A stretch of DNA of 64,000 bases from Mesorhizobium sp. M4B.F.Ca.ET.058.02.1.1 (GTDB taxonomy: Bacteria; Pseudomonadota; Alphaproteobacteria; Rhizobiales; Rhizobiaceae), in assembly GCF_003952505.1 (NCBI RefSeq), contig NZ_CP034450.1, forward strand, positions 5,270,001 through 5,334,000, read 5' to 3'. The notes below the pieces were generated by a model, which was not told where the DNA came from, did no database searches, and worked only from the letters and a program-made list of their open reading frames with translations. The position numbers and the translations under genes are program-made. Below, piece by piece: positions 8,184 through 16,691 of this stretch; the stretch's first letter is position 1; the number at the start of each line of letters is the position of its first letter.

Positions 8184-9473
8184 TCAGCCGCCGAACATGC
8201 CGAGCAGCTTCTTCTTCAGCTTCGTCACCGTGCCGTCGTCGGCGCTCGCGGCCTGCGTTTCGGCTGCCGGTTCGGCCGCTTCGACGCCCGCGGTGGTGAC
8301 CGGCTGCTGGGCAGCCTGCTTGGCGGCTTCCGCCTCGGCCAATGCCTGGGCCTTGGCAGCTTCCTTGGCGGCCTTGGCTGCCTGTATGGCTGCGAGCCGC
8401 TGTTCCTCGGCCTTGCGCTTGGCTTCCTTCTCGGCGTCGAGCGCGGCCATCTTGCGGCCGAGCGGCGAATCGATACGGCCCATGCGCGCGGTCTCGGTCA
8501 CCGAGCCGTCGCCGTTCATCGATGGCGGGTCGATCGGCACGCGCTCGCCGCGGGCGCGGCGCTTCGACCAGTCGGAAACGATGCTGGCTTCCTTGATGCC
8601 GGCAATCGTCGGCTTGGGCGCCGGCGCGCTGGACTTGACCGCGCCGTTGAAGGCCGAGTCATAGGTGCTCTGATAGGCGCTATAGGCGCTCTTCAGCGAA
8701 TCCGGCTGCGTGGTGGCGGGGCAGGGCCCGGTGGGATCGAAGGTCGTGCCTTCGGGAGCCACTTGATTGAAGACGTAGCGCTTTTCGCAGACGTCGACCT
8801 TCGGCGGCACCTTGGTGATCTCGAAATTGTCGTAGCCGACCTTCAGCATCTTCCAGAAATCGTAGTTCGGGTCGTTGCGGTAGCGCGCCATGTTGGCGGC
8901 GGTCATGCGGAACGGAAAGGCCTGGATCTGGAACTCGGTCTGCCCGCCCTGGAAGGCATCGCGGCCGAAGGCGTAGATCTGCTCGATCTGGGCATCGGTC
9001 ATCGAATAGCAGCCCGACGACGAGCAGGCGCCATGCACCATCAGGTTGGAGCCGGTGCGGCCATTGGCGCGGTCATAGGCGTTGGGATAGCCGATGTTGA
9101 AGGACAGATGGTAGTTCGAGCGCGGGTTCATCTGCGAGGGCCGGACCGTATAGAAGCCTTCCGGCGCCTGGCGGTCGCCTTCCGTGTACTTCGGCCCGAG
9201 CTTGCCCGACCATTTGCAGATGTCGTAGCTGGCCACCATCTCGTAGCGGCCATTGGTCTTGGCCTTCCAGATCTCCAGCTTGCCCTCTTCCTTGAAGATA
9301 CGGGCCATCACCGACGAGGTGCGGACCATGCCCTTGGCCTTCATGTCGGCCAGGATCTTGTCCGGCAGCGGCTTGTTGGCCTCCGGCGCGAAATCCTTCA
9401 TCGAGGAATCGTTGCAGCCGGCGACGCCGATGGCGGCGATCAGGACTCCGGTACGGGCAAGCTTGGCAAACAT
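8184..9473 (-). CDS. L,D-transpeptidase (YkuD-type) lipoprotein with long Ala-rich tail
   Basis: A 429-residue lipoprotein. The lipobox VAGC places the lipidated cysteine at residue 20. The YkuD/YafK-type catalytic motif HGACSSSGCYSM gives His147 and Cys155, so the protein probably forms or cleaves L,D-crosslinks, or acts on attached proteins, in the periplasmic murein. From about residue 345 to the end there is an Ala/Lys/Glu-rich helical stretch with probable coiled-coil character. This tail could span the periplasm or contact the wall. No operon partner is obvious; the TusA-like gene lies 53 bases downstream on the same strand. Confidence 0.87.
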   Translation of the reverse strand: MFAKLARTGVLIAAIGVAGCNDSSMKDFAPEANKPLPDKILADMKAKGMVRTSSVMARIFKEEGKLEIWKAKTNGRYEMVASYDICKWSGKLGPKYTEGDRQAPEGFYTVRPSQMNPRSNYHLSFNIGYPNAYDRANGRTGSNLMVHGACSSSGCYSMTDAQIEQIYAFGRDAFQGGQTEFQIQAFPFRMTAANMARYRNDPNYDFWKMLKVGYDNFEITKVPPKVDVCEKRYVFNQVAPEGTTFDPTGPCPATTQPDSLKSAYSAYQSTYDSAFNGAVKSSAPAPKPTIAGIKEASIVSDWSKRRARGERVPIDPPSMNGDGSVTETARMGRIDSPLGRKMAALDAEKEAKRKAEEQRLAAIQAAKAAKEAAKAQALAEAEAAKQAAQQPVTTAGVEAAEPAAETQAASADDGTVTKLKKKLLGMFGG

Positions 9474-9727
9474 GGTACGGCTTAGTCTTTCCCTCGGGCC
9501 ACGGGTTCAACCGCCAGGCCCGCACGCTGAACATGAGCGGACCGTAAGCCCGTTAACCTTGAAAAATCCTTACCGCAAGCCTCGAACGACCCCTCGCGGC
9601 AATTTCATTGAGCCGAACGCGGCGGCATTTTTGTGGCGGAATCGTGCCCGTACACCACTTTGCCGCGTAGCGGCCGAAGCTATTCCAGGGCGATCAGACG
9701 TTTTGACAGAAACGGATTTGACGGGGA

Positions 9728-9856
9728 CTAGTTGACGTCGGTGCCAGTGCCATTGCTGTTGCCGTTTTCCACTGGCGGCTGGGAAGTCGCTTGTTGGGCC
9801 GTCAGTGCTTGCAGGCGGGCCGCTTTGATCAGCGTGGGTTTCTCGTATTTCTTCAT
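9728..9856 (-). CDS. small RiPP-precursor-like peptide (42 aa)
   Basis: A 42-residue ORF with a clear ribosome binding site (GGGGG eight bases upstream of the ATG at 9856). The N-terminus MKKYEKPTLIK has the Tyr-x-x-Pro-x-Leu pattern seen in leaders of lasso-type and other rhizobial RiPP precursors. The second half is rich in Asn, Gly, Ser and Thr and ends DVN, like a core region. No cyclase, protease, RRE protein or transporter lies nearby: the flanking genes are an L,D-transpeptidase and accA. So either maturation genes are elsewhere or this is an orphan member of the widespread 'putative RiPP precursor' family. No Cys is present, which excludes lanthipeptide or sactipeptide chemistry based on Cys. 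Confidence 0.7.
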   Translation of the reverse strand: MKKYEKPTLIKAARLQALTAQQATSQPPVENGNSNGTGTDVN

Positions 9857-9968
9857 TTCAAATCCCCCGAAACGAGAAGCTTAATTAGCAGCCGTTAAAG
9901 CAAAGTGTCTATGGCGGCCCCGCTCCGAACCACCGGATCGCCGCCTGGACCACCGATGTGGGTGGCGC

Positions 9969-10010
9969 CTTCCGGACGGAAAACCGTTCCAAACGTTTGA
10001 TGGAACTGCC
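9969..10010. repeat. intergenic palindromic element, family B (partial copy)
   Basis: TTCCGGACGGAAAACCGTTCC followed by a degenerate TGGAACT matches the dispersed GGACGGAAAACCG element also seen near 12330, 37190 and 38170. It lies between the small peptide gene and accA. The rest of 9857-10090 holds no gene that I can see. Confidence 0.55.
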
Positions 10011-10090
10011 CGGATATAAAGCGCGTCGGGCTGAAACGGTGTTAGGCGATGCGCCTTAAGCCCTCCCAGAACCGCCCACATTTCCGGGCA

Positions 10091-11041
10091 CTAGAGGCTG
10101 CGTCCCATGGCCAGGTATTTCTCGCGACGCTGCTCACGGAAATCGGTGTTGGCGCCGGCAAAATCCTTCATCGTCTTGGCGATGAGGTCGCCGGTGGCGG
10201 CGATCACCGTCTCCGGCGCCCGATGGGCGCCGCCGAGCGGCTCGGGGACGATGGCGTCGATGATCTTCATTTCGTAAAGATCCTGGGCGGTGATCTTCAT
10301 GTTGGTCGCCGCGTCCCTGGAGCGGGTGGTGTCGCGCCACAGGATCGAGGCTGCGCCCTCCGGCGAGATCACCGAATAGATGGCATGCTCCAGCATGTAG
10401 ACCCGATTGGCGGTGGCGATGGCGATGGCACCGCCCGAACCGCCTTCGCCGATCACCACCGAGATCGACGGTACCTTGAGCGCCAGACAGGCCGAGGTCG
10501 AGCGGGCAATCGCCTCGGCCTGGCCGCGTTCCTCGGCGCCGACGCCGGGATAGGCGCCGGCGGTGTCGACCAGCGTCAGAAGCGGGATCTTAAAGCGGTC
10601 GGCAAGCTCCATCAGCCGCACCGCCTTGCGGTAGCCTTCCGGCCGCACCGAGCCGAAATTGTGCTTCAGCCGGCTCGCCGTGTCCGAGCCCTTCTCCTGG
10701 CCGATCACCGCCACCGGCTCGCCTCGGAAGCGGGCGAAGCCGCCGACGATCGCCTGATCCTCGCCGAAATTGCGGTCGCCGGCGAGCGGCGTGAAATCGC
10801 TGAGCAGGCCCTTGATGTAGTCGACGCAATGCGGCCTGTCGGGATGGCGCGCCACCTGCACCTTCTGCCAGGGCGTCAGCGCCTTGTAGGCCTCGCGCAG
10901 CGCATCGCGCGAGCGCTTCTCCAGCCGGCTGATCTCGTCGCCGACATCGACGGCCTCGCCGTTCTCGGCAAGCTTCTTCAGTTCCAGGATCTTGCCTTCG
11001 AGATCCTGCACCGGCTTTTCGAAATCGAGGTAGTTGTACAT
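10091..11041 (-). CDS. accA: acetyl-CoA carboxylase carboxyltransferase subunit alpha
   Basis: A 316-residue AccA, which with AccD transfers the carboxyl group from biotin to acetyl-CoA, the first step of fatty acid synthesis in the cytoplasm. The typical start [15 protein letters not shown] and the crotonase-fold glycine-rich segment [10 protein letters not shown], followed by [13 protein letters not shown], are all present. The ATG at 11041 gives the normal family N-terminus; the TTG ten codons upstream is not needed. The gene follows xerD on the same strand after about 100 bases. Confidence 0.97.
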   Translation of the reverse strand: MYNYLDFEKPVQDLEGKILELKKLAENGEAVDVGDEISRLEKRSRDALREAYKALTPWQKVQVARHPDRPHCVDYIKGLLSDFTPLAGDRNFGEDQAIVGGFARFRGEPVAVIGQEKGSDTASRLKHNFGSVRPEGYRKAVRLMELADRFKIPLLTLVDTAGAYPGVGAEERGQAEAIARSTSACLALKVPSISVVIGEGGSGGAIAIATANRVYMLEHAIYSVISPEGAASILWRDTTRSRDAATNMKITAQDLYEMKIIDAIVPEPLGGAHRAPETVIAATGDLIAKTMKDFAGANTDFREQRREKYLAMGRSL

Positions 11042-11141
11042 TCTTGAGCGGACCGACAGTTCGGAAGGCAATGGCTGGCGAAACCCTCGAAAACAGGGGC
11101 CCCGGGCGATGGAACGTCGCCCTCACATAGCGACATGAGGC

Positions 11142-12053
11142 CTAGTCGGCAAGCGGATGATGATCATTGACCAGCCGCACCAGCCGCTCTTCCAGCACAT
11201 GGGTGTAGATCTGGGTGGTGGAGATGTCGGCGTGGCCGAGCAGCTGCTGCACGGCCCTGAGATCGGCGCCGTTCTGCAGGAGGTGGCTGGCGAAGGCGTG
11301 GCGCAGCACATGCGGCGAGATCTTGGCCGAGGCGATGCCGGCCCTTGCGGCAAGCCCTTTGAGGTCGCGGGCGAAGACCTGACGGGAGAGGTGGCCGGTG
11401 TCGGAGGCGGCCGGAAACAGGAAGGGGCTGGCGGCGAGGGCCGGCCGCTCTGCCCTGGCGGCAAGCCAGGCCCGCATGGCGGCGCGCGCCTTGGCCGAGA
11501 GCGGCACCATGCGCTCCTTGTCGCCCTTGCCGCGCACCATGAAGAAGCGGTCATCGCGCAGCGCCACCGTCACCGGCAGGCCGACCAGTTCGGAAACGCG
11601 CAGGCCGGTGGCGTAGAGCACCTCAACCAGTGCATGCAGGCGCAGCCGCGCCGGACGGTCGCCGCCGTCGGCGTCGCCCGCTTCGGTAGCGGCGCGGTCG
11701 ATCAGCCGGCCGGTCTCGGCCTCACTCATCGTCTTCGGCAGCGGACGGCCCTTCCTCGGACTGTCCAGCGTGCCGGTCGGGTCGTCGCCACGCAGGCCCT
11801 CGGCGTAGAGGAACTTGAAGAATTGGCGGATGGCCGACAGTTTGCGCGCCTGCGAGGTGGCGGCGAAGCCGCGCGCGGCGATATCGTCGAGATAGGCGCG
11901 GATGTCGGCGGCGGCCGCGCCCGCGAGCCCGCCGCTGATTGCCATCGAAGCGTCTTCCAGGTCGCGGCGGTAGGAGGACAGCGTGTTTTCGGCCGCGCCC
12001 CGCTCGGCGCTCATCATCTCCAGGAAGGCCTCGATGCGCGCCGCGCTGTTCAT
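11142..12053 (-). CDS. xerD: tyrosine recombinase XerD
   Basis: A 303-residue site-specific recombinase that resolves chromosome dimers at dif together with XerC. The N-terminal SAM-like core-binding domain covers residues 1-95. The catalytic domain shows Arg in [12 protein letters not shown], the Lys strand near [22 protein letters not shown] (HxxR), [15 protein letters not shown] with the His and the nucleophilic Tyr. Its position next to accA and aroK on the chromosome core argues for housekeeping XerD rather than a phage integrase. A small membrane-protein gene lies 10 bases upstream and is probably in the same transcript. Confidence 0.95.
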   Translation of the reverse strand: MNSAARIEAFLEMMSAERGAAENTLSSYRRDLEDASMAISGGLAGAAAADIRAYLDDIAARGFAATSQARKLSAIRQFFKFLYAEGLRGDDPTGTLDSPRKGRPLPKTMSEAETGRLIDRAATEAGDADGGDRPARLRLHALVEVLYATGLRVSELVGLPVTVALRDDRFFMVRGKGDKERMVPLSAKARAAMRAWLAARAERPALAASPFLFPAASDTGHLSRQVFARDLKGLAARAGIASAKISPHVLRHAFASHLLQNGADLRAVQQLLGHADISTTQIYTHVLEERLVRLVNDHHPLAD

Positions 12054-12063
12054 GTCGTTGGCG

Positions 12064-12216
12064 TCAGTTCTTCTTGGGGTTCAGCTTTTCGGGCGGGATG
12101 CGCACGCTCATTTCGGCCTTTTTCGGTTCGACGAACATGGCCAGCGCGAACATCGTGCCATAGGCAATGCCGGCCAGAATCGTCAGCGTCACGACAAAGC
12201 GAAACAGTGTCGGCAT
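12064..12216 (-). CDS. 50-residue single-span membrane protein
   Basis: A 50-residue ORF with one hydrophobic segment (residues 6-28, [17 protein letters not shown] onward) and a basic, proline-containing tail ending KLNPKKN. It starts at the ATG at 12216 and stops ten bases before xerD, which suggests cotranscription. The codon pattern is GC-rich at third positions like its neighbours, which supports real coding. I recall a small conserved protein at this place in related genomes, but its function is unknown. A basic cytoplasmic tail after the span suggests an N-out or anchor-type topology that cannot be fixed from sequence. Confidence 0.72.
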   Translation of the reverse strand: MPTLFRFVVTLTILAGIAYGTMFALAMFVEPKKAEMSVRIPPEKLNPKKN

Positions 12217-12308
12217 CAATATGCGCCCGTCTCTTGTTCTGCATTTCCAAACCCTGTGCCCTTATGGGACGCCAATCCGGCCAATTCAAGGTAGAAGCCT
12301 GTTGTCCT

Positions 12309-12412
12309 AACGCAGGTCCTTGCCGGCAAACCGTATAACACTTTCCGGGACCTGCTTGTTTTGGCGCAGGTCCTGTTCGGAAAACCGCTGACACTTTTCC
12401 GGGACCTGCTTG
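12309..12412. repeat. two tandem copies of a 54-bp palindromic element (family B)
   Basis: GCAGGTCC (12312-12319 and 12366-12373) pairs with GGACCTGC (12348-12355 and 12402-12409), so each 54-bp unit is itself an inverted repeat. The interior shows the CGGxAAACCG...ACACTTTTCCGGGA pattern of the dispersed family. The copies differ at several positions, so this is an old duplication. It sits between the 50-residue protein gene and aroK. Confidence 0.8.
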
Positions 12413-12468
12413 CCGTGCTTGACGCAAACAGGCTTTTGATGTCGATAACGCCGACAAAGAGGGCTCGT

Positions 12469-13080
12469 ATGAACGCGCTACAAGCAAATCCTCCCGGCGA
12501 GGGCCATGCCGAGCTGCTGGAGCGGCTGGGCAGCCGCTCCATCGTCTTCGTCGGCCTGATGGGCGCCGGCAAGACGGCGATCGGCCGCAAGGTGGCGGCG
12601 ATGCTTTCGCTGCCCTTCATCGACAGCGACCAGGAGATCGAAAGCGTGTCGCGCATGACCGTGCCCGAGCTGTTCGAGCGCTATGGCGAGACCGAATTCC
12701 GTGCCTTGGAGCAGCGCGTCATCCTGCGCCTCCTGGAAAACGGCCCGCAGGTGCTGTCGACCGGTGGCGGCGCCTTCATGAACGCGCAGACGCGCGAGGC
12801 GATCGCCACGCATGGCGTCTCGGTGTGGCTCAAGGCCGAGCTCGATTTGTTGATGGAGCGCGTATCCAAGAAGCAGAACCGGCCATTGCTCAAAAGCCCT
12901 GATCCACGCGCCGTGCTCGAGCGGCTGATGGGCGAGCGGTATCCCGTATATGCCACATCGGACATCACCGTGCCGACCCGCGACGACCGCAAGGAGGTCA
13001 TCGCCTTCGAAGTGGTCGCGGCGCTGTGCGGCCATTTTGGCGTTGCGCTTGTACAAGCCAGCGACGAGGCCCGGCCATGA
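12469..13080 (+). CDS. aroK: shikimate kinase
   Basis: A 203-residue shikimate kinase that phosphorylates shikimate in the pathway to aromatic amino acids. The P-loop is [12 protein letters not shown] (about residues 27-38), followed by the shikimate-binding DSDQEIE and the STGGGAF loop. The ATG at 12469 is preferred because AAAGAGGG lies seven bases upstream; the ATG at 12439 and the TTG at 12361 lack such a site. The stop overlaps the aroB start by four bases (ATGA), so the two are translationally coupled. Confidence 0.96.
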   Translation: MNALQANPPGEGHAELLERLGSRSIVFVGLMGAGKTAIGRKVAAMLSLPFIDSDQEIESVSRMTVPELFERYGETEFRALEQRVILRLLENGPQVLSTGGGAFMNAQTREAIATHGVSVWLKAELDLLMERVSKKQNRPLLKSPDPRAVLERLMGERYPVYATSDITVPTRDDRKEVIAFEVVAALCGHFGVALVQASDEARP

Positions 13081-14198
13081 GCGACGTCGCACCCGTCACC
13101 GTCGAAGTCGGCCTTGGCGATCGTGCCTACGACATAATGATCGGTCCCGGCCTGCTGTCCGGCGCTGGCCTGGAGATTTCGCGCCGCTTGCCGGGCAGGC
13201 GCGCGGCCGTGATCACGGATGAGAACGTCGCCGCTGCGCATCTCGAAACGCTGAAGGCCGGCCTCGGGACGGGCGGCATCCAGGCGGCCGTCATCACGCT
13301 GCCGGCCGGCGAAAAGACCAAGAGCTTTGCGCATCTCGAAGAGGTGGTCGACGGGGTGCTCGCCGCCAAACTGGAACGCGGCGACGTCGTCATCGCGCTA
13401 GGGGGCGGCGTCATCGGCGACCTCGCCGGTTTCGCCGCCGGCATCGTGCGGCGCGGCATGAAATTCGTGCAGATCCCGACATCGCTGCTGGCGCAGGTCG
13501 ATTCCTCCGTCGGCGGCAAGACCGGCATCAACAGCGCGCGCGGCAAGAACCTCGTCGGCGTCTTCCATCAGCCGAGGCTGGTGCTGGCCGACACCGGCGT
13601 GCTCGACACGCTGCCGATCCGCGAATTCCGCGCCGGCTATGCCGAGCTCGCCAAATACGGGCTGATCGACCGCCCCGACTTCTTCGCCTGGCTGGAGGCG
13701 AACTGGCAGGACGTGTTCGCCGGCGGTCCGGCGCGCACGCAAGCGATCGCCGAGGCCTGCCGCGCCAAGGCCGATGTCGTCGCCCGCGACGAGTTCGAGA
13801 CCGGCGACCGCGCACTGCTCAATCTCGGCCATACGTTCGGCCACGCGCTGGAAGCCGCGACGCACTATGACGGCGCCCGGCTCGTCCACGGCGAGGGAGT
13901 CGCCATCGGCATGGCGCTGGCGCATCGCTTCTCGGCGCGGCTCAACCTAGCGAGCCCGGACGATGCGGCGCGCGTCGAGGCGCATCTTCGCGCCGTCGGC
14001 CTGCCGTGGCGGATGGCCGACATCCCCGGCGAACTGCCCGACGCCGAAGCGCTGCTTGGCTTCATCGCCCAGGACAAGAAGGTGTCGCGCGGCGCGCTGA
14101 CCTTCATCCTGACGCGCGGAGTCGGCCAGGCCTTCATCGCCAGGGACGTGCCGGCGTCGGAAGTGCTTGGCTTCCTTGCTGAAAACCACCCGGGATGA
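13077..14198 (+). CDS. aroB: 3-dehydroquinate synthase
   Basis: A 373-residue NAD- and Zn-dependent enzyme that converts DAHP to 3-dehydroquinate. Family landmarks are [10 protein letters not shown], the nucleotide-binding [16 protein letters not shown], the catalytic [19 protein letters not shown], and the metal-site [12 protein letters not shown] with its downstream HGEGVAIGM. It begins at the ATG overlapping the aroK stop and ends overlapping the corC-like gene start, forming a tight aroK-aroB-corC operon typical of rhizobia. Confidence 0.97.
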   Translation: MSDVAPVTVEVGLGDRAYDIMIGPGLLSGAGLEISRRLPGRRAAVITDENVAAAHLETLKAGLGTGGIQAAVITLPAGEKTKSFAHLEEVVDGVLAAKLERGDVVIALGGGVIGDLAGFAAGIVRRGMKFVQIPTSLLAQVDSSVGGKTGINSARGKNLVGVFHQPRLVLADTGVLDTLPIREFRAGYAELAKYGLIDRPDFFAWLEANWQDVFAGGPARTQAIAEACRAKADVVARDEFETGDRALLNLGHTFGHALEAATHYDGARLVHGEGVAIGMALAHRFSARLNLASPDDAARVEAHLRAVGLPWRMADIPGELPDAEALLGFIAQDKKVSRGALTFILTRGVGQAFIARDVPASEVLGFLAENHPG

Positions 14199-15088
14199 AC
14201 GAGGCTGGCTGGATCGCCGCGGCCGTCCTTGCCGGCTCCATGCTGCTGGCCTTGCTCTTTCGCGCCCGCCTGCTCGCTGCCTTCGGCCACGAATTGCGGC
14301 GCGTCGATCCGCAACGTCCGGCGCATGACGAGCCGCGCGAGGCGGCCGACGATTTCCGCCGTGACGGCCAGGCGCCACGAGAGGAACGCAATCGTCTGGA
14401 GGGACTGTTCGACCTCGAGGAACTCGAAGTGTCCGACGTCATGGTCCACCGCACCAACATGCGCTCGGTCAATGCCGACAATGCATCGGAAGCGGTGGTG
14501 CGCGAGATCCTGAACAGCCCGCATACGCGCATGCCGTTGTGGAAGGGCTCGCTCGACAACATCGTCGGCGTGCTGCACGCCAAGGACCTGCTGAGGGCGC
14601 TGAACGAGGTCGGCAACGACTTTTCCAGGATCGACGTGATGAAGATCGCGTCGAAGCCCTGGTTCGTGCCGGACACCACCACCTTGCAGGACCAGCTCAA
14701 CGCCTTCCTGCGCCGCAAGGCGCATTTCGCCATCGTCGTCGACGAATATGGCGAAGTGGAAGGGCTGGTGACGCTGGAGGATATCATCGAGGAGATTGTC
14801 GGCGAGATCGCCGACGAGCACGACGTCGACATCCAGGGCGTTAAGCAGGAGGCCGACGGCTCGGTCGTCGTCGACGGCACGGTGCCGATCCGCGATCTCA
14901 ACCGGGCGCTCGACTGGAACCTGCCGGACGAGGAGGCCACCACGATTGCCGGCCTCGTCATCCACGAGACCCAGTCGATCCCCGATGAAAAACAGGCCTT
15001 TACCTTCCACGGCAAGCGCTTCGTAGTCATGAAGCGCGACAAGAACCGCATCGCCAGGCTGCGGATAAAGCCGGCCGGCGACGCCTGA
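14195..15088 (+). CDS. CorC/HlyC-type CBS-domain protein lacking the DUF21 membrane domain
   Basis: A 297-residue protein with one N-terminal hydrophobic segment (residues 5-25), a CBS-domain pair (about 80-205, starting at [16 protein letters not shown]) and a C-terminal CorC_HlyC domain (about 215-295). Rhizobial homologues after aroB are normally about 430 residues, with a four-helix DUF21/CNNM domain in front. Here that domain is missing: the linker resumes at [11 protein letters not shown] directly after a short, degenerate leader. The frame is intact. E. coli CorC also lacks DUF21, so the protein may still work as a magnesium or cobalt transport accessory factor. The ATG overlaps the aroB stop by four bases. 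Confidence 0.85.
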   Translation: MNEAGWIAAAVLAGSMLLALLFRARLLAAFGHELRRVDPQRPAHDEPREAADDFRRDGQAPREERNRLEGLFDLEELEVSDVMVHRTNMRSVNADNASEAVVREILNSPHTRMPLWKGSLDNIVGVLHAKDLLRALNEVGNDFSRIDVMKIASKPWFVPDTTTLQDQLNAFLRRKAHFAIVVDEYGEVEGLVTLEDIIEEIVGEIADEHDVDIQGVKQEADGSVVVDGTVPIRDLNRALDWNLPDEEATTIAGLVIHETQSIPDEKQAFTFHGKRFVVMKRDKNRIARLRIKPAGDA

Positions 15089-15129
15089 AAATCAGGTAGG
15101 TCGGCGCGGCGCGGCGTCTGCCTCCGGCG

Positions 15130-16680
15130 CTATTCCACGATCTCCCTGGTCGAGCGCTCGTGCAGCGTCGCGCCTGTTTCGGCGTCGACCGCCGCAAGAC
15201 TGACCTCGTAGCCCCAGAGGCTGCGGATATGGCGCAAGGTCGCGTCGCGGCTGCCTTCGTCCAGGAGGATACCGGCCTTCACCTTGTGCTGCAGCCGCAG
15301 TTGCCTGTCGCCGCGCAGGTCGACATCGACAATCTGGATGTCGGGCCTGTTCGCCCCCACGTCGTAGCTGTGGGCCAGGCCGCTGCGTATCTTCTCATAG
15401 CCGCGCTCGTTGTGGATCGATGCGACCTCCAGATGCGGTTCGTCGGCTCGATCGGCAAGCACGAAGAGCCGCCATTTCCGGATCAGGGTTGGGCTGAGGT
15501 ACTGGCGGATGAAGGATTCATCGCGATGGTCGGCCCATGCCTCGAGCAGCGTCTCGCGCCAGTCGCCGCGGCCCGCAATGTCGGGAAACCAGTCGCGGTC
15601 CTCCGCCGTCGGCTCGGTAGAGATGCGCCGTATGTCCTGCATCATGTCGAGACCGAGCGCGTAGGGATTGATGCCGGAAAAGCGGGGATCGTCGAAACCA
15701 GGCTGGAAGACCACATTGGCATGGTTGCGCAGGATTTCGAGCATGGCGCCCTCGCCGATCAGCCCGCGATCGAACAACAGGTTCATCAGCGTGTGGTGCA
15801 CGAAAGTGGCGCAACCCTCGTTCATCACCTGGGTTTGCCGCTGCGGGTAGAAATATTGCGCGATGATGCGGACGATGCGGACGATTTCGCGCTGCCACGG
15901 TTCCAGCACAAGGCTGTTCTTCTCGAGGAAATAGAGCAGGTTCTCCTCGGGCAGATTGAGCGACTTCTTCCGTTCGGCCAGGCTTTCGTCCTTCTCGCCG
16001 GTCTTGCCGGTCTCCTGCGAGGCCGGCAGCGTGCGCCACAGATCGTTGTAGGAGCGCTCCTCATATTCGAGGCGCTCGCGCAGGCCTTCGCGCTGCCGCT
16101 CCGACGACAGCTTGGGCGGCCGGCGGTAGCGGAACACGCCCTGTTCCATCAACGCATGCGCCGAATCGAGGACCGCCTCGACCGCCGCGAGGCCGTGCCG
16201 CTCCTCGCAGCGGGCGATATAGCCCTTGGCGAAGTCGAGATAGCTCAGGATCGCCCCGGCGTCGGTCCACTGCCGGAACAGGTGATTGTTCTTGAAAAAA
16301 TGATTGTGTCCAAGCGCCGCGTGCGCCGTAACCAGGGCCTGCAACGCCATGGTGTTCTCCTCCATCAGGTAGACGATGCAGGGATTGGAGTTGATGACCA
16401 GTTCATAGGCCAGACCACGACCGCCCTTGCGGTAGAGAAGGTCGTGATGAAGGAAGTGCTTGCCGAACGACCAATGGCGATACATCAGTGGCATGCCTAT
16501 CGATGAATAGGCGTCGAGCATCTGCTGGGACGAGATGATCTCCATCTGAACCGGATAGATATCGAGGTGGAGTTCTTCCAGGGCGATCGCCTCGATCGCG
16601 TCATAGGCCCGCGACAGCGTCTTGAAGTCCCAATCGGATCCGGAAAACAGCAAAGCTGGTTTGCCTGCCTGCCTGGCCAT
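15130..16680 (-). CDS. spoVR: SpoVR-family protein
   Basis: A 516-residue SpoVR-family protein. The family-typical N-terminus LLFSGSDWDF and the conserved core DIYPVQMEIISSQQMLDAY are present, along with YFYPQRQTQVMNEG and FVHHTLMNLLFDRG. The biochemical role is unknown; the family occurs with PrkA and YeaH in stress or sporulation settings. The ATG at 16680 has GAGAGGGG nearby and lies 11 bases after the yeaH stop, so it is the third gene of the prkA-yeaH-spoVR operon. An in-frame start further upstream at 16905 would overlap yeaH and is rejected. Confidence 0.93.
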   Translation of the reverse strand: MARQAGKPALLFSGSDWDFKTLSRAYDAIEAIALEELHLDIYPVQMEIISSQQMLDAYSSIGMPLMYRHWSFGKHFLHHDLLYRKGGRGLAYELVINSNPCIVYLMEENTMALQALVTAHAALGHNHFFKNNHLFRQWTDAGAILSYLDFAKGYIARCEERHGLAAVEAVLDSAHALMEQGVFRYRRPPKLSSERQREGLRERLEYEERSYNDLWRTLPASQETGKTGEKDESLAERKKSLNLPEENLLYFLEKNSLVLEPWQREIVRIVRIIAQYFYPQRQTQVMNEGCATFVHHTLMNLLFDRGLIGEGAMLEILRNHANVVFQPGFDDPRFSGINPYALGLDMMQDIRRISTEPTAEDRDWFPDIAGRGDWRETLLEAWADHRDESFIRQYLSPTLIRKWRLFVLADRADEPHLEVASIHNERGYEKIRSGLAHSYDVGANRPDIQIVDVDLRGDRQLRLQHKVKAGILLDEGSRDATLRHIRSLWGYEVSLAAVDAETGATLHERSTREIVE

Positions 16681-16691
16681 TTGCACCCCTC

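Noticed and set aside
11142..12053. xerD as part of a prophage or integron
   Set aside because: Housekeeping neighbours, family-typical length and no other mobile-element genes nearby.
15160..16506. Long plus-strand open frame opposite spoVR
   Set aside because: Shadow of a well-supported SpoVR-family gene; low-complexity sequence with no motif.
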